The notes beneath the pieces were generated by a model that was not told the DNA's origin, searched no databases, and saw only the letters and a program-made list of their open reading frames with translations. From positions 146,531,982-146,595,981 of the forward strand of contig NC_050097.1 of NCBI RefSeq assembly GCF_902167145.1: a DNA stretch of 64,000 nt. Direction: 5' to 3'. Positions 1 through 10,541 of this stretch are shown one piece after another. How positions within the stretch are numbered: the stretch's first letter is position 1; each line of letters opens with the position of its first letter. This DNA is from Zea mays (taxonomy: Eukaryota; Streptophyta; Magnoliopsida; Poales; Poaceae). Position numbers and translations under genes: made by a program.

Positions 1-935
1 CTCGTCAGTTTCTTTAACGCTCTCCTTCGGCATTTCCCAGTCGTCTACAAGTGGCCACACTCTGAAGGCAATGTGCTCTTGCATTAAATCCCTGGTCCCA
101 ATAAAAGAGCAGACCACCCCGAAGGCCCTCTGACATTCCTCAGCTGCTTCATCCATTTCCACCTCTGGTTTCCGAAGTCCAAAGCGCTGCCAAATAGGGC
201 GCATGATGATATCTTTGATATCTTCCCGAACCTTCAAATCGTTCTTCACATAGAACCATTCCTTCATCCATTCCCCGGGCCATCTCTTCCGAAAGGTTGG
301 CACAGGACAGCTTGACCCAGAGCGGGCGCCGAAGCTGTAGCAACCAAAATTATTATGATATTGCTCCTTACCCAGGGTTTCGTCTCATATACTAGCTCGT
401 GTATATTGCAAAAGCTTCTTGCACTTGGCTCCAGACCTTGGCTCCTCACCGCCCAGACGAAGATTCCCAATCTTATCACTGCCTCGGGGGTAAGTTGATG
501 AAGGTAAATTTGATATATTTTCAGAACTTCTACCACAAACCTGCTCAGAGGAAATCGCAGCCCAGTTTTTAAAAAGCTTCGGAAGATCACGACCTCATTA
601 TCTTCGGGGGTCGGCCTAGTTTTTTCTCCGTCATCTGCCCTCACGATGGATATATCTCGGAAATATCTCCCCCTCATATTTTCAAGGTGACTCTGCTTTA
701 TAGTTGATTTTCCGAAGTTTGAGTGGCTAGGCCGCCACGGGCGATCTTCGGAGTCCTCCCCACCACTATCCACATCAGAACTATCACTGTCGCCAGTATC
801 TTCAGATAAACCCTCCAAAGCTTCCTTGACAATCTTTTCCGTATTGGTCTTCGACATTGACTCAAGAAAACCCAAGTGCATTTCCTCCGAAAGGCTTAGC
901 TTCGAAGCACCAGCAACTGTCTTATCCTCAGACAT
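1..935 (-). pseudogene. Antisense transposon gene with Transposase_28-like domain (element A copy)
   Basis: Reading leftward from an ATG at 935, the protein begins MSEDKTVAGASK, has an acidic serine-rich stretch, a GRYFRDISIV motif and a hydrophobic segment around FPLSRFVVEVLKIYQIYLHQL. It resembles the domain known as 'putative gypsy type transposon' (Transposase_28, PF04195). A frameshift near residue 190 and further shifts toward position 1 break the frame, although homology to the copy at 35496-38556 continues to the window edge. It is encoded on the strand opposite to the element's own genes. The function of such antisense proteins in maize Gypsy elements is not settled. The start was chosen as the first ATG after the presumed leader. 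Confidence 0.75.
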
Positions 936-1237
936 TTTTGCGAATGCTGGCAAACTAGACTTGAAACCGAAGCTTAAAATTTCAAGACCGAGCAGATGCT
1001 GGGTGCACAGGCTAAAAGCTGGGTGAGTAAAAAGCAGGTGGCAAAAGGGCGTGCCAAATAAACTCGCGGTGGGCTCGTATTTATACACCCAGTATGTCGA
1101 AAACTGGAGGGCCCCGCTGGTCAATGACTGTTGCTATTCTAGCAAGAGGAAGGTGTTTTTTCGAACCTTCGGCTTAAAGCCTTCGTCCATGTCGCAATAT
1201 GAATTTATCTTAATAAATTGATATTGCGAGGGGCTAC

Positions 1238-1920
1238 TGTTGGGGGCCTTCGGCTCCCGAAGGTCCACAAGAAACATAATTTGATAATATTTTCCAAGTG
1301 TAATATGTGAACAGGCACCTTCGGAACAGGCACCTTCGGAGTCAGGTTGCGAATGGTTAAGACGAAGCTTGACTGGAATGAAAAACGATCATGACGAAGG
1401 ATAAGGCGATCACGAAGCTATATGCAGAAAGGCTTCGGTAGAATGACAGAAAAGAAGAACCGACTTAAAGATGAAAAGCCAAATTGGACCTCGAAGAATT
1501 ACTGTAGTTATTGATAAATGTAAAGGGCATCTATGTAATTTTACACGGGCTGCGATCTGTGTCTATAAATAGGTGAACAGTACTCACGTACTGTTCACGC
1601 TGACTTGGCATACGCTTTTTTGCATCACCTTTGTACCTTTACTTTTCATCAATCCGAAGGTACATTTGTAATTCATTCTTATAAATTTAATAATGAAAAT
1701 ATATCGATGGTAATACTGGTATTATCACTCGTACATTATGTATACTTGCTCTATCTTAATCATTTGTCAACCTAACGAAGGTCTTTTCTTTTGTAACCTT
1801 CGTCCGAGATTCGTTATACCCGAAGGGATATATCGTTTCTAAGGGCGGAGGAGTTCGACATTTAACACTTTTATGTTGTCTTGTTCTTGATTCATAGCAT
1901 TTGAGAACAAGCCCCCAACA
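1238..1920 (+). repeat. 3' LTR of element A (683 bp)
   Basis: The repeat has inverted ends TGTTGGGGG and CCCCCAACA. It contains a TATA box and a perfect hairpin near the predicted transcription start, and it is rich in the short motif CCTTCGG/CCGAAGG, as are the Zeon LTRs further right. It is preceded by a purine-rich tract that would prime plus-strand synthesis. Confidence 0.85.
1562..1598 (+). promoter_or_regulatory. LTR promoter: TATA box plus start-site hairpin
   Basis: CTATAAATAG at about 1563-1572 is a strong TATA box. It is followed directly by an inverted repeat with perfect 11 bp arms, GTGAACAGTAC at 1573-1583 and GTACTGTTCAC at 1588-1598, around a 4 bp loop. The arms fall where the 5' end of the element RNA is expected. 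The same arms, slightly changed, occur downstream of the TATA box in the Zeon LTRs at 26646-27313 and 41086-41752. Confidence 0.6.
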
Positions 1921-3426
1921 GTCGTGTTCTATGTTTAATCATTATAAGCAGATAAAGGTGAATTAAAGGAAATGGTCGCGCGGTGAGACGCGCGACATAG
2001 GATTTAAATTGAATTAAGAAATAAACGACTCGTCGCGCGACAGAGCGTGCAACGAGACTCTTGCATTAATCATAAATAAATGTTAAGCGTCACGCGATGA
2101 AACGCACGACGGCATACGTCATCCAAACTGAATTTAGAATGGAACGTCACGCAACTAGGTGCGCGACGTCATACATTAAACAACCTGAAATTAAATTGGA
2201 CCGTCGCGCGACAAAGCGAGCGACACAGCACATTAATAGAATCTGATATTAAACAAATTCATCACACGACGAAGCGCGCGACGTAGCATGCTAACTAAAC
2301 ACGGTTTAAAGTTAATTAAAAACCAAGAATAAATCACCGCGCATGTGGGGCTGCGCACGCGGGAATGAGTTGGGTAAACAGGGAAATGCGAGGCCGCGCA
2401 GGCCGTGACGAGGCCACGCGAACCGCGTCGGGATGCACGTAGGGGCCATGCTGGGGGTCCACGCTGCCAAAGGCAGAGGCCACGCACCAGGGCCGGGACG
2501 GCCGCGCGCAGGGGGCCGAGGGGCTGCGCGCACCAGGACCGAGGGGCCGCGCGCGAGGGGGGCCAGGGAGCCACGCCGAGGGGGTCGGGGGCCACGTCGT
2601 CAGGGGCCGGGATGGCCGCGCCAGGGGGGCGAGAGAGCCGCGCCACGGGGGGGCCGAGGCCGCCGCCGGGGAAGCTGGGGGGGCCGTGCCGTCGGGGGCC
2701 AAGGCCGCCGCGGGGCAGGGCGAGGGCCGAGCCGTCGGGGGAGCAGGGGTAGCCGCACGCGTTGGGCCGGGGGCCACGCCGCCGGGGGCCGAAGGCCGCG
2801 CGTCGGGGCCACAGGGGGGCGCACGCGCAGGGGAGAAGAAGGGGGCTCACGCAGGGAAGGGAAGGGGAGGAAGAGGAAGAGGGAGAGAGAGGAGAAGGGA
2901 GGGGAGGGGAGCTCACCTCGGGGATCCAACTCCGGCGATCACCGTCTCCAAAACGTAGGGCACCACGGGGAGAGAGAGAGATGGGAGAGAGAGAGAGAGG
3001 TTGCTGCGTGGGAGAAATCAAATGAGAGAAAAGGGACCAGGGGGGCGCGCGCATGGGGATCAGGGGGCGCCAGGCGCGCGTGAGCCGAGCTGGGCCGGGC
3101 TGGGTTGGGCTGGGCTGGGCCACACCACAGGTCAAAACCCTGTGGCACGCACAACCATAGATCGGAAATCAATTCGCAAAGCAAAAATCTGAAACGAAAT
3201 TAAGCAACGCACGCGATTAAGCACGAAATCAGACAAAGAAATATGATTCGGCATGGTGCAACACTCACGTAAACTTAGGTTTTGTTTACACATGACACGG
3301 ACACCAGTCGTTATATTGCTTTGAAATTGGGAAGAAGGAGCAAAACGGGAAAAGAAAAGAGAGTAACGCCTGAATTTGGTGAGTAAAAAGAAGAAAAAAT
3401 TCTACCCCCAAATTCAGGGCGTTACA
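1921..3426 (-). repeat. 3' LTR of element B (part)
   Basis: The outer end TGTAACGCCC lies at 3426 on the minus strand, next to the purine tract AAGGGGGATAGG at about 3427-3445. The LTR holds a very GC-rich stretch (2340-3130), which pairs with 18522-19010 in the other LTR, and a 57 bp-period CG-rich repeat (1975-2282). The rest of the LTR lies left of element A, outside the window. The long open frames here are products of GC-rich low-complexity DNA. Confidence 0.85.
1975..2282. repeat. CG-rich palindromic minisatellite, period about 57 bp, six units
   Basis: Units start near 1975, 2033, 2090, 2147, 2204 and 2261. Each has a palindromic core of the type GTCGCGCG-spacer-CGCGCGAC, with variants such as GTCACGCGATG...GCACGAC, followed by AT-rich filler. 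The cores can form strong hairpins and are dense in CpG. The equivalent array in the LTR at 47826-51065 has the same period. Confidence 0.8.
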
Positions 3427-3500
3427 AACCTATCCCCCTTAAAAGAATATCGCCCTCGAGATTCAAGATTAGCCAGCAAAGAGTTCAGGGTACTTGGCCA

Positions 3501-6471
3501 TCAAATCATCTTCACGCTCCCAGGTTGCTTCTTCCTCAGAGTGGTACTCCATTTGACTTTGCACATTCTGATAGTCTTCCTCCGGGTGACTCTGTCTGCA
3601 GTCTCAAGAATCTGCGCTGGCTTCTCTATATAGGTCAAGTCCTCTTGGACCTCTAGACCTTCCACTGGCAACTGCTCTTCTGGCACACGCAGACACTTCT
3701 TCAACTGAGACACATGGAAGACATCATGCACCACGGACAAGCCTTCTGGCAGACTGAGCTGATAGGCCACTTCTCCACGCCTTGCGAGAATTTGGTACGG
3801 ACCGACATAGCGGGGCGCTAGCTTGCCTTTGACTCCAAATCTTCCGACTCCTCTAATCGGTGACACTTTCAAATAGACGAAGTCTCCAACTTCGAAACTC
3901 AGCTCTCTCCTTCTTGTGTCTGCATAGCTTCGCTGCCTTGATTGCGCTATATTCAGGTTCTCTCGAACCATCTTGATGTTCTCTTCAGCTTCGAGCAAAA
4001 TGTCTGGCCCAAACACTTGCTTTTATCCAGGCTGATCCCATTACAACGCAGTTCTACAACTCCTCCCATAAAACGCCTGAAATGGTGACATCTTCAAGCT
4101 GGCCTGGTAACTGTTGTTATAGGAGAATTCTGCATAAGGTAATCTCTTATCCCATCCAGACTGATCTTGCAACGTACAAGCTCTCAACATATCTTCAAGG
4201 ATTTGATTAGTTCTTTTAGTCTGGTCGTCTATCTGCGGATGGTAAGCTGAACTGGAATTCAGATGTGTACCCAAGGCTTCATGCAGCTGCTGCTAGAAAT
4301 GAGAGGTGAACTGCGTTCCTCTCTCTGACACTATCTTCTTTGGCACACCATGAAGACAAACGATCCGGGACATGTATAACTCTGCCAATACTGCACTGAT
4401 GTAATTGGTCTTGACGGGTATGAAGTGGGCTGACTTGGTTAAGCGGTCCACCACTACCCAAATGGAATCGTAGCCGGCTCGAGTGCGAGGCAATCCGATT
4501 ATGAAGTCCATTCCGATTTTATCCCATTTCCACTGAGGAATTCGCAACGGTTGCAACAATCCAGCTGGCCTCTAATGCTCTGCCTTGATCCTTTGACAAC
4601 TGTCACATATAGCCACATGCTCTGTGATCTCCCTTTTCATTCCGTACCACCAGAACTTCTTCTTCAGATCCTGATACATCTTCTCACTTCCAGGTGTATA
4701 GAATAAGCTAACTCATGAGCTTCCTTGAGGATCAACTCCCGAATGGACTGGACATTGGGAACACACAAGCGGTCCTTGAACCATACCACACCTTCTACAT
4801 CTTCCCGAAAATCTTTGCCTCTTTCTTCCAGAATCAGTTGCCGGATTTCACTGATCTTCTCATCATTCTTCTGTGCTTCTTTGATTTCCCGCTCTAGGGT
4901 AGGCTCTAACTCAACTGTCACTCCTCGCATATTGTTCAGAAATCCGAGGCTCAACCTATCAAACTCTTTGGCCAACTCATAAGGCATCGGATGAGCGACC
5001 ATCAGGTTGACTTGACTTTTCCTGCTCAAAGCGTCTGCCACTACGTTCGCTTTGCCTGGATGGTAATGAATCTCCAATTCATAGTCCTTGATCAACTCTA
5101 ACCGTCTTCGTTGCCTCATATTCAGCTCTGACTGAGTGAATATGTACTTCAGACTCTTGTGGTCTGTGTAAACATCACATTTCTACCCATACAGATAGTG
5201 CCTCCATGCAATGTCTTCAGTGCGTGAACCAGTGTTGCCAACTCTAGGTCATGGATTGGGTAATTCTTCTCATGAACCTTTAGCTGCCGGGACGAGTAAG
5301 CCACAACTCTTCCCTCTTGCATCAACATGCATCCCAAACCAGTGTAACAAGCGTCGCAATACACTAAGAAGGGCTTGTGCACATCAGGCAAGACCGGCGC
5401 TGTAGTCAACTTCTCTCTCATCGCTTTGAAGGCTTCTTGGCATTTCTGGATCCACTTGAACTCCACCTTGTTGCCTAGCAAAGTTGTCATTGGTTTCGCG
5501 ATCTTCAAAAACCCTTCAATGAATCGCCGATAATATCCAGCCATTCCAATAAAGCTCTTGATTCCTTTAGCATCTCTTGGTGCTTTCCAATTCAGAATGT
5601 CTGCCACTTCCTTCGGATCCATAGCTAATCCTTCTTTGTTTATTATGTGACCCAAGAACAGGACTTCATCAATCCAGAACTCACACTTGCTCAACTTTGC
5701 ATACAGCTAGAGCTCTCGCAATCTCTGCAAAACCATCTTCAAATGATCCGCATGCTCCGCTTCGCTTTGAGAATATATCAGAATATCGTCAATAAATACC
5801 ACCACAAACTTGTCATGATAATCCATGAATACATTGTTCATCAGATTCATGAAGAAGGTCGGTGCATTCGTTAGGCCAAAAGACATCACGGTGAACTCGT
5901 ACAACCCATACTTGGTAATGAATGTCATCTTCAGAATGTCTGAAGGTCGAATCCTAAGCTGATGATAACCTGACCTCAGATCTATCTTTGAAAACATGCT
6001 AGCTCCTCTCAACTGGTCGAACAGATCTTCTATTCTGGGCAAGGGGTACTTATTCTTGATCGTGACCTCATTCAGAGCTCGATAATTGATACACATCCTT
6101 CTGGTGCCATCTTTCTTCTCCACGAATAGGACAGGGGCAGCCCAAGGCGAGGTGCTTGGCCGGATGTAACCTTTCTCTGATAGTTCATCAATCTGCTTCT
6201 TGAGTTCAACTAACTCTAGTCCAGATACCCTGTAGGCTCTTTTAGAAATGGGGGCGGTGCCAGGAAGAAGCTCTATAGCAAACTCAACTTTCCGCTCTGG
6301 TGGCATGCCTGGTAAGTCTTCCAGGAACATATCTGGGAATTCTGACACAACTTTGATAATCTCGAGTGAATCTAGCTCCTTGCTATCAATAGCCATCTGA
6401 TGACAACTTCCTTTCCTTAGCTCAGGTGAGACTAACTCAGTCACCACTTCCTCTCCTAGTGAGGACATCAA
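3501..6471 (-). pseudogene. pol: Element B pol: reverse transcriptase, RNase H, integrase, chromodomain-like tail
   Basis: This is the replication and integration part of the polyprotein. Reading leftward there is the gag-pol linker [19 protein letters not shown], the reverse transcriptase active site [11 protein letters not shown] near 5810, RNase H ([12 protein letters not shown], then [20 protein letters not shown]), an integrase core (MDFIIGLPRTRAGYDSIWVV, then SSAYHPQIDDQTKRTNQIL) and a tail with VGPYQILARRGEVAYQL, FHVSQLKKC and KVKWS, as in chromodomain-bearing integrases. Stops or frameshifts occur near 5707, 5190, 4660, 4290 and 4035, so no complete enzyme can be made. It joins gag upstream with no LTR or gene between. 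Confidence 0.9.
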
Positions 6472-6630
6472 CTTAATTGTCCTCTTATCACAACTAATAA
6501 CTGCCTAATACTTATCTAGCCAATTCGTCCCTAGGATGACATCGATTCCTTGAGTACCCATTACTATGAGGTTAGCAGGAAACGCTATCCCCCTTATTTC
6601 CACACTTACATTCAAGCAAATGCTATCGGC

Positions 6631-8009
6631 TCAAATTCTACCTCCGGCTGAGTCAATTTGGATGGGGGTTGACATGGTAGTGATTGGAAGATTATGTGCT
6701 TCTACCCATGATGCAGTAATAAATGAATGTGTTGCTCCAGTATCAAATAACACTTCTACATTATGGGAGCCGACTAGGAACATACCTACTGTCATGCCGA
6801 TGGTTTCCTGAATTGCTTCAGCCTCCAAGTGATTCAGTCTCCCATGGTTGTAGCGTGGCTGAGAGCGGTTGCCTGCTCTAGGCTGAGACACATTCTGCTT
6901 TGCTGGGGCACTGGGGCCTGATTGCTGCTGGGCTGCCTTCTTTAGACATTGCATCACCCAATGGCCTTGCTCTCCACAATGGAAACATGCTCTGCTTCCA
7001 CCCTGAACTGGTGCTGCTTGACTGCTCTGGTTGGTTGCTGGGGCGGGAAGACAAGGTGCCTGCTGATTCTGCCTCTGAAACTGACCTCCTCCTGACTGAT
7101 TGTTCTGGCGATTTTGCTGCTGGCGCTGAGGGTACTCCTTTGGAACTGCTGCTGCTGAGGTGGGTGCTGGTTCTGCATGAACTGCTGAGGTGGGTTGCCT
7201 GAGAAACAAGGGCGATTGCTGCTTCCAGGCTGGGGTCCACCAATCTTGCGCTTGCGATCCTCCATCTCTTTGCGCTTCTTCTCTGTCATGATCGCTCTGT
7301 CGATCAGGTGCTGAAATGTGGGGAAGGTATGATTCATCAGATGATACTGAAGAGGGTCAACCAAGCCTCTCAAGAAGCGATACTGCCTCTTGGCATCTGT
7401 GTTGACATCCTCAGGAGCATAGCGGGACAGCTGCAGAAACTTGTCTTGGTACTCACTGACGGACATTGACCCTTGTTTGAGTGCCAGGAACTCCTCCATC
7501 TTCACTGTCATCAGGCCTGCTGGAACATGGTACTGACTGAAATTTCCTCTGAATTCCTCCTAGGTGATGGTGTCGGGGTTGGCAAGGGTGGCGAGATAAG
7601 ACTCCCACCAAGACTAAACTACTCCTCTCAACAGACAAGGACCATACAAAACCTTCTCCCTGTCGTCACACTAAGCGGTGTGCAACTCCCGCTCCACAGC
7701 GTGCAGCCAATCTTCAGCATCCATGGGTTCAGAAGAATGAGCGAATGTTGGGGGATGACCTCTCATGAATTTAGCATGCTTGTCCCTGGGCATCTGAGGC
7801 ATTTGAGGTTGAGGTGGTGGTTGCTGCTGCTGCTGAATGGCGACTAGAGTCTGATCGATAGCTTGAACTGCCTGAGTCTGCATTAGGAACATCTGCTCGA
7901 TCGTCATCGGGGGTCGTGGTGGCAGTTGTTGCTGCTGGGGTGCCTCATCCTACGGGGCTGGTCACTTCTACTGAGCATGCCTTCCTCCTCTGCGCCTGTT
8001 TTCTGACAT
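6631..8009 (-). pseudogene. gag: Element B gag and protease
   Basis: The gag protein packages element RNA. The presumed start is the ATG at 8009 (MSENRRRGG...). The frame runs through a glutamine/proline-rich region (MTIEQMFLMQTQAVQAI), a retrotransposon gag domain (MKMEEFLALKQ-like to YRFLRGLVDPLQYHL), a CCHC zinc knuckle CFHCGEQGHWVMQC near 6950 and an aspartic protease motif VLFDTGATHSFI near 6730. Several in-frame stops look like CAG or TGG decay, for instance just before DEAPQQQQ. Frameshifts split the zinc-knuckle region. Confidence 0.85.
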
Positions 8010-8410
8010 CTGCATAATGCAACCACACATCAGAACTGATCTTGCAAATCTTGCAGCATAAGAAAAGAGTATAGAATTCTTCCACCATACTGAACAGATG
8101 AACATCTTCACTGATCTCCAACACAAACCAACACAGCTTCTCAGATAAAGAGGAAAGTAGAACAAAAGGGCTTCCCAACTAACTAATTTTATTAACACTT
8201 AACAGGTAAACCAAAGTGCAGGGGATGCCTACAGCCTGGCGACAGTCATTACAAAGATCCAAATCCAACATAGTTCATCATGACAAACATAAAGGCACAG
8301 GATAAGCAAGCTACCCTGTCTAACTAAGACTAACTAAGAGTAAGACTGATGCTAAGACTATAGCTTCTATATATATTTTTGCATTAATTACAAGATCTGA
8401 CGCTGATGAT
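8010..8410 (-). other. Spacer between orf0 and gag of element B
   Basis: About 400 bases separate the upstream frame from gag. I see no coding domain. The tracts of T and pyrimidine are compatible with an intron or leader, but I cannot place splice sites with confidence. Confidence 0.4.
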
Positions 8411-9418
8411 CTATGGTTCTAAATTTATCTTGGTCCTGCAGTTGGGGTTACCATAAGCATGGTGTCCACGCTGAGGTGAGCGGTACGGGTGCTGAGTCCC
8501 GACGGGAGCGGGGGAGCCATCCTCCAGGTGATGATGCTCCGCACGCTCAGCCCGCAGCTGGGCGATCTCAGCACGAGCCCTACTCAGCTCGTCTAATGCA
8601 TGGTCCAGCTCCGTGTTTAGCACGACGGCTAGGTTGACTGTGCTGCTCAACCTAGGATTGTCCTCACCAACAGGTGAGACAACCACGCCTCCTGTGCTGC
8701 CAGATGGGCGGTGGGGGTAATACTTCAGGTTGAGACCATCATCTACCCCACCGAGCACTGAGCAGTAGTGCGAAAGCGCACACCATGCGGCATCTTGCAT
8801 GGCCGCCTCAGCTGAGTCCCACTCAGAGATGGAATAGTGCTCTAAGCAGACCTCCGCACCCCAGAGACTATTCTCCAGACAGCGCACCAAGCAGGTCACC
8901 TCCCAGCGGCCGGGTAAACCCCGCGACTGTGTTGGAAGACAACACAGCAATACTTGATAGACCAAGTACGCCGGTCGAGTGTCTGGCGTAGCTAGGTGTC
9001 GAGCGCATTGTGAAAGTGACACCCGCGAGCAGCGTCGCGAGTGATGGGTCGAGCAACCCATCCTTCCAGCTCCTGCTCCTCTGAAAGGTCGGTGTCGTGG
9101 CTCGAGCTGCTATCGCCACCTCCGTCGTCTGGGTCTCCTCCAGCGGCTGGGGCGCTCAGTGGTGGTGCAGGGGGCGCCTCCAGTGGGAGCACAGGGGAAC
9201 AGCTGCTCACAGACTCTATCTCCTGCTGAAGCGAGAAAGAAGAGCCCTGCTGCTCCAGCTCCTGTCGCCAGATGCTCCTGCTCCTCGTGCAAGCGGTGGT
9301 GCAGCCTCTCCAAGTGGCTAGACTGACCAGTCACTGGACGGTGAAGTGGACGCTCCGCGAAACGAGAGGGTAAGAAGGGGATGACAGACTTCCGTGCAGT
9401 GTGTCTAAGACGAGCCAT
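8411..9418 (-). pseudogene. Element B orf0 (extra frame upstream of gag)
   Basis: An extra reading frame upstream of gag (orf0) is known from the RIRE3/RIRE8 group; its role is unknown. Here it starts MARLRHTARKSVIPF at 9418, passes an acidic serine/proline stretch (SSSSHDTDLSEEQELEGWV) and a central part with DAAWCALSHYCSVLGGVDDGL, and ends in a coiled-coil-like segment (LDELSRARAEIAQLRAERAE). Two frameshifts, near 9200 and 9040, divide it into three frames. It lies between the primer binding site and gag. Confidence 0.7.
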
Positions 9419-9662
9419 CTACAAAAGACATCGTAAGCATAAGAGTGAGAATAGAACTAATATGACCAGCAAGTAGACCATAAATAAATGAGGAATTAGA
9501 ATAAAACAAAATTTTCAGAAAGGTATAATAATATATAGTAGAACATAGGTTTGGTCGATATGACCAACTTTTGAAGGGATACCAAGGTCAAGGTGATAAT
9601 AGGGGTCTATAATCCTTAGAACGACCATTCTACTCTAGGTTAGCGGTCCTACAGTCAACACG

Positions 9663-9674
9663 GCTTTGATACCA
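9663..9674 (-). promoter_or_regulatory. Primer binding site of element B (initiator tRNA-Met type)
   Basis: On the minus strand, the LTR end GGGTGTGACA is followed after four bases by TGGTATCAAAGC. This differs by one base from the TGGTATCAGAGC consensus matching the 3' end of plant initiator methionine tRNA. It fixes the LTR boundary at 9679 and the direction of the element. Confidence 0.8.
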
Positions 9675-9678
9675 CCTA

Positions 9679-9776
9679 TGTCACACCCGGTTTTAGAAGG
9701 CAAACCGAATGCGAACAATGTACGTGCCAGGATCAGCAATTCACTTACACAGCAGTATCTGATTACTCAGCAGTAC
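9679..9776 (-). repeat. 5' LTR remnant of element B (inner end)
   Basis: These about 98 bases align with the last part of the LTR ending at 23540: both carry GTGAATT, CACGTACAT, GGTTTGCCTTCTAAAA and GGGTGTGACA in the same order. Homology stops near 9772, where element C integrase sequence begins. Roughly 2 kb of LTR expected here is missing. Confidence 0.8.
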
Positions 9777-9779
9777 CAG

Positions 9780-10541
9780 AACACATGCTCGCAACATATC
9801 TTCAAGTATCTGATTGACCCTCTCAGTCTGCCCACTTGTTTGAGGATGGTAGGCCGAACTGTGGAGCAATTTAGTACCCAGGAAGTTGTGAAGTGCCTCC
9901 CAAAACTTGGCTACAAATTGAGGTCCACGGTCCAACACTATAGTCTTTGGAACACCATGCAGACTAAGAATATGAGCAATGTACAATTTGGCATAGATAG
10001 TAACTGGGTGATCTGTCTTGACTAGCAGAAAATGAGCAATTTTCGTAAGTCGATCGATTACAACCCAGATAGAGTCATACCCTTTTGCGGTTCTGGGCAA
10101 TCCCACAATAAAATCCATACTTATATCTTCCCATTTCCATGTTGGTATTGGTAGAGACTGTAATGGACCGGCAGCTTTCAGGTGTATGGCCTTGACACGT
10201 TTACAAGTGTCACATCTAGCCACATAGCGTGCAATTTCAATTTTCATTTTCGTCCACCAATAATGTTGTTTCAGATCTTGATACATCTTAGTGCTTCCGG
10301 GATGAATAGAATAGCGACTAAGATGTGCTTCATCCAAAATTTGCTGGCGGACCCCTTCATTCTTCGGCACCACTATGCGGTTATTGAACCAGACAACACC
10401 TTGATCGTCTTCTTAGAAACAATTAGCTTTTCCAGCCCTTGTCTTCTCACGTATATGTTTCATACCCTCATCATTTTTCTGTGCGTCAATTATCCTTTGT
10501 AAGATGACTGATTCCAGCTTCAAGTGATTTGAAGTCTCATG
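9780..10541 (-). pseudogene. pol: Element C integrase, zinc-binding and catalytic domain, truncated
   Basis: Reading leftward, the segment has a zinc-binding HHCC domain (HLSRYSIHPGSTKMYQDL, then CDTCKRVKA) and the catalytic core (MDFIVGLPRTAKGYDSIWVV, DRGPQFVAKFWEAL, SSAYHPQTSGQTERVNQIL). Homology ends at LRAC, where the frame runs into element B LTR. Two in-frame stops near 10540 and 10420 separate it from the main gag-pol frame. The D, D and E residues of the core appear present (MDFIVGL, DRGPQF, TERVNQ). Confidence 0.85.

Larger units (their letters stand above)
1..1920 (+). mobile_element. Element A: 3' end of a cinful/Zeon-like Gypsy LTR retrotransposon
   Basis: The element runs in plus orientation and enters from the left edge, so its 5' LTR and gag/pol, if any, lie outside. 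Visible parts are an antisense gene (1-935, minus), a purine tract GAGGGGCTAC just before 1238, and a full LTR (1238-1920) starting TGTTGGGGGCC and ending CCCCCAACA. The layout, an antisense gene followed by the 3' LTR, is the same as in the complete element at 34536-41752. It interrupts the 3' LTR of element B, whose sequence resumes at 1921. The target duplication cannot be tested because the left end is missing. Confidence 0.85.

Noticed and set aside
2233..3135. Long overlapping open frames on both strands in the GC-rich part of the B LTR
   Set aside because: Composition is GC-rich low complexity (runs of A, G, R and P in all frames); the block is repeated in the other LTR, and no domain is visible.
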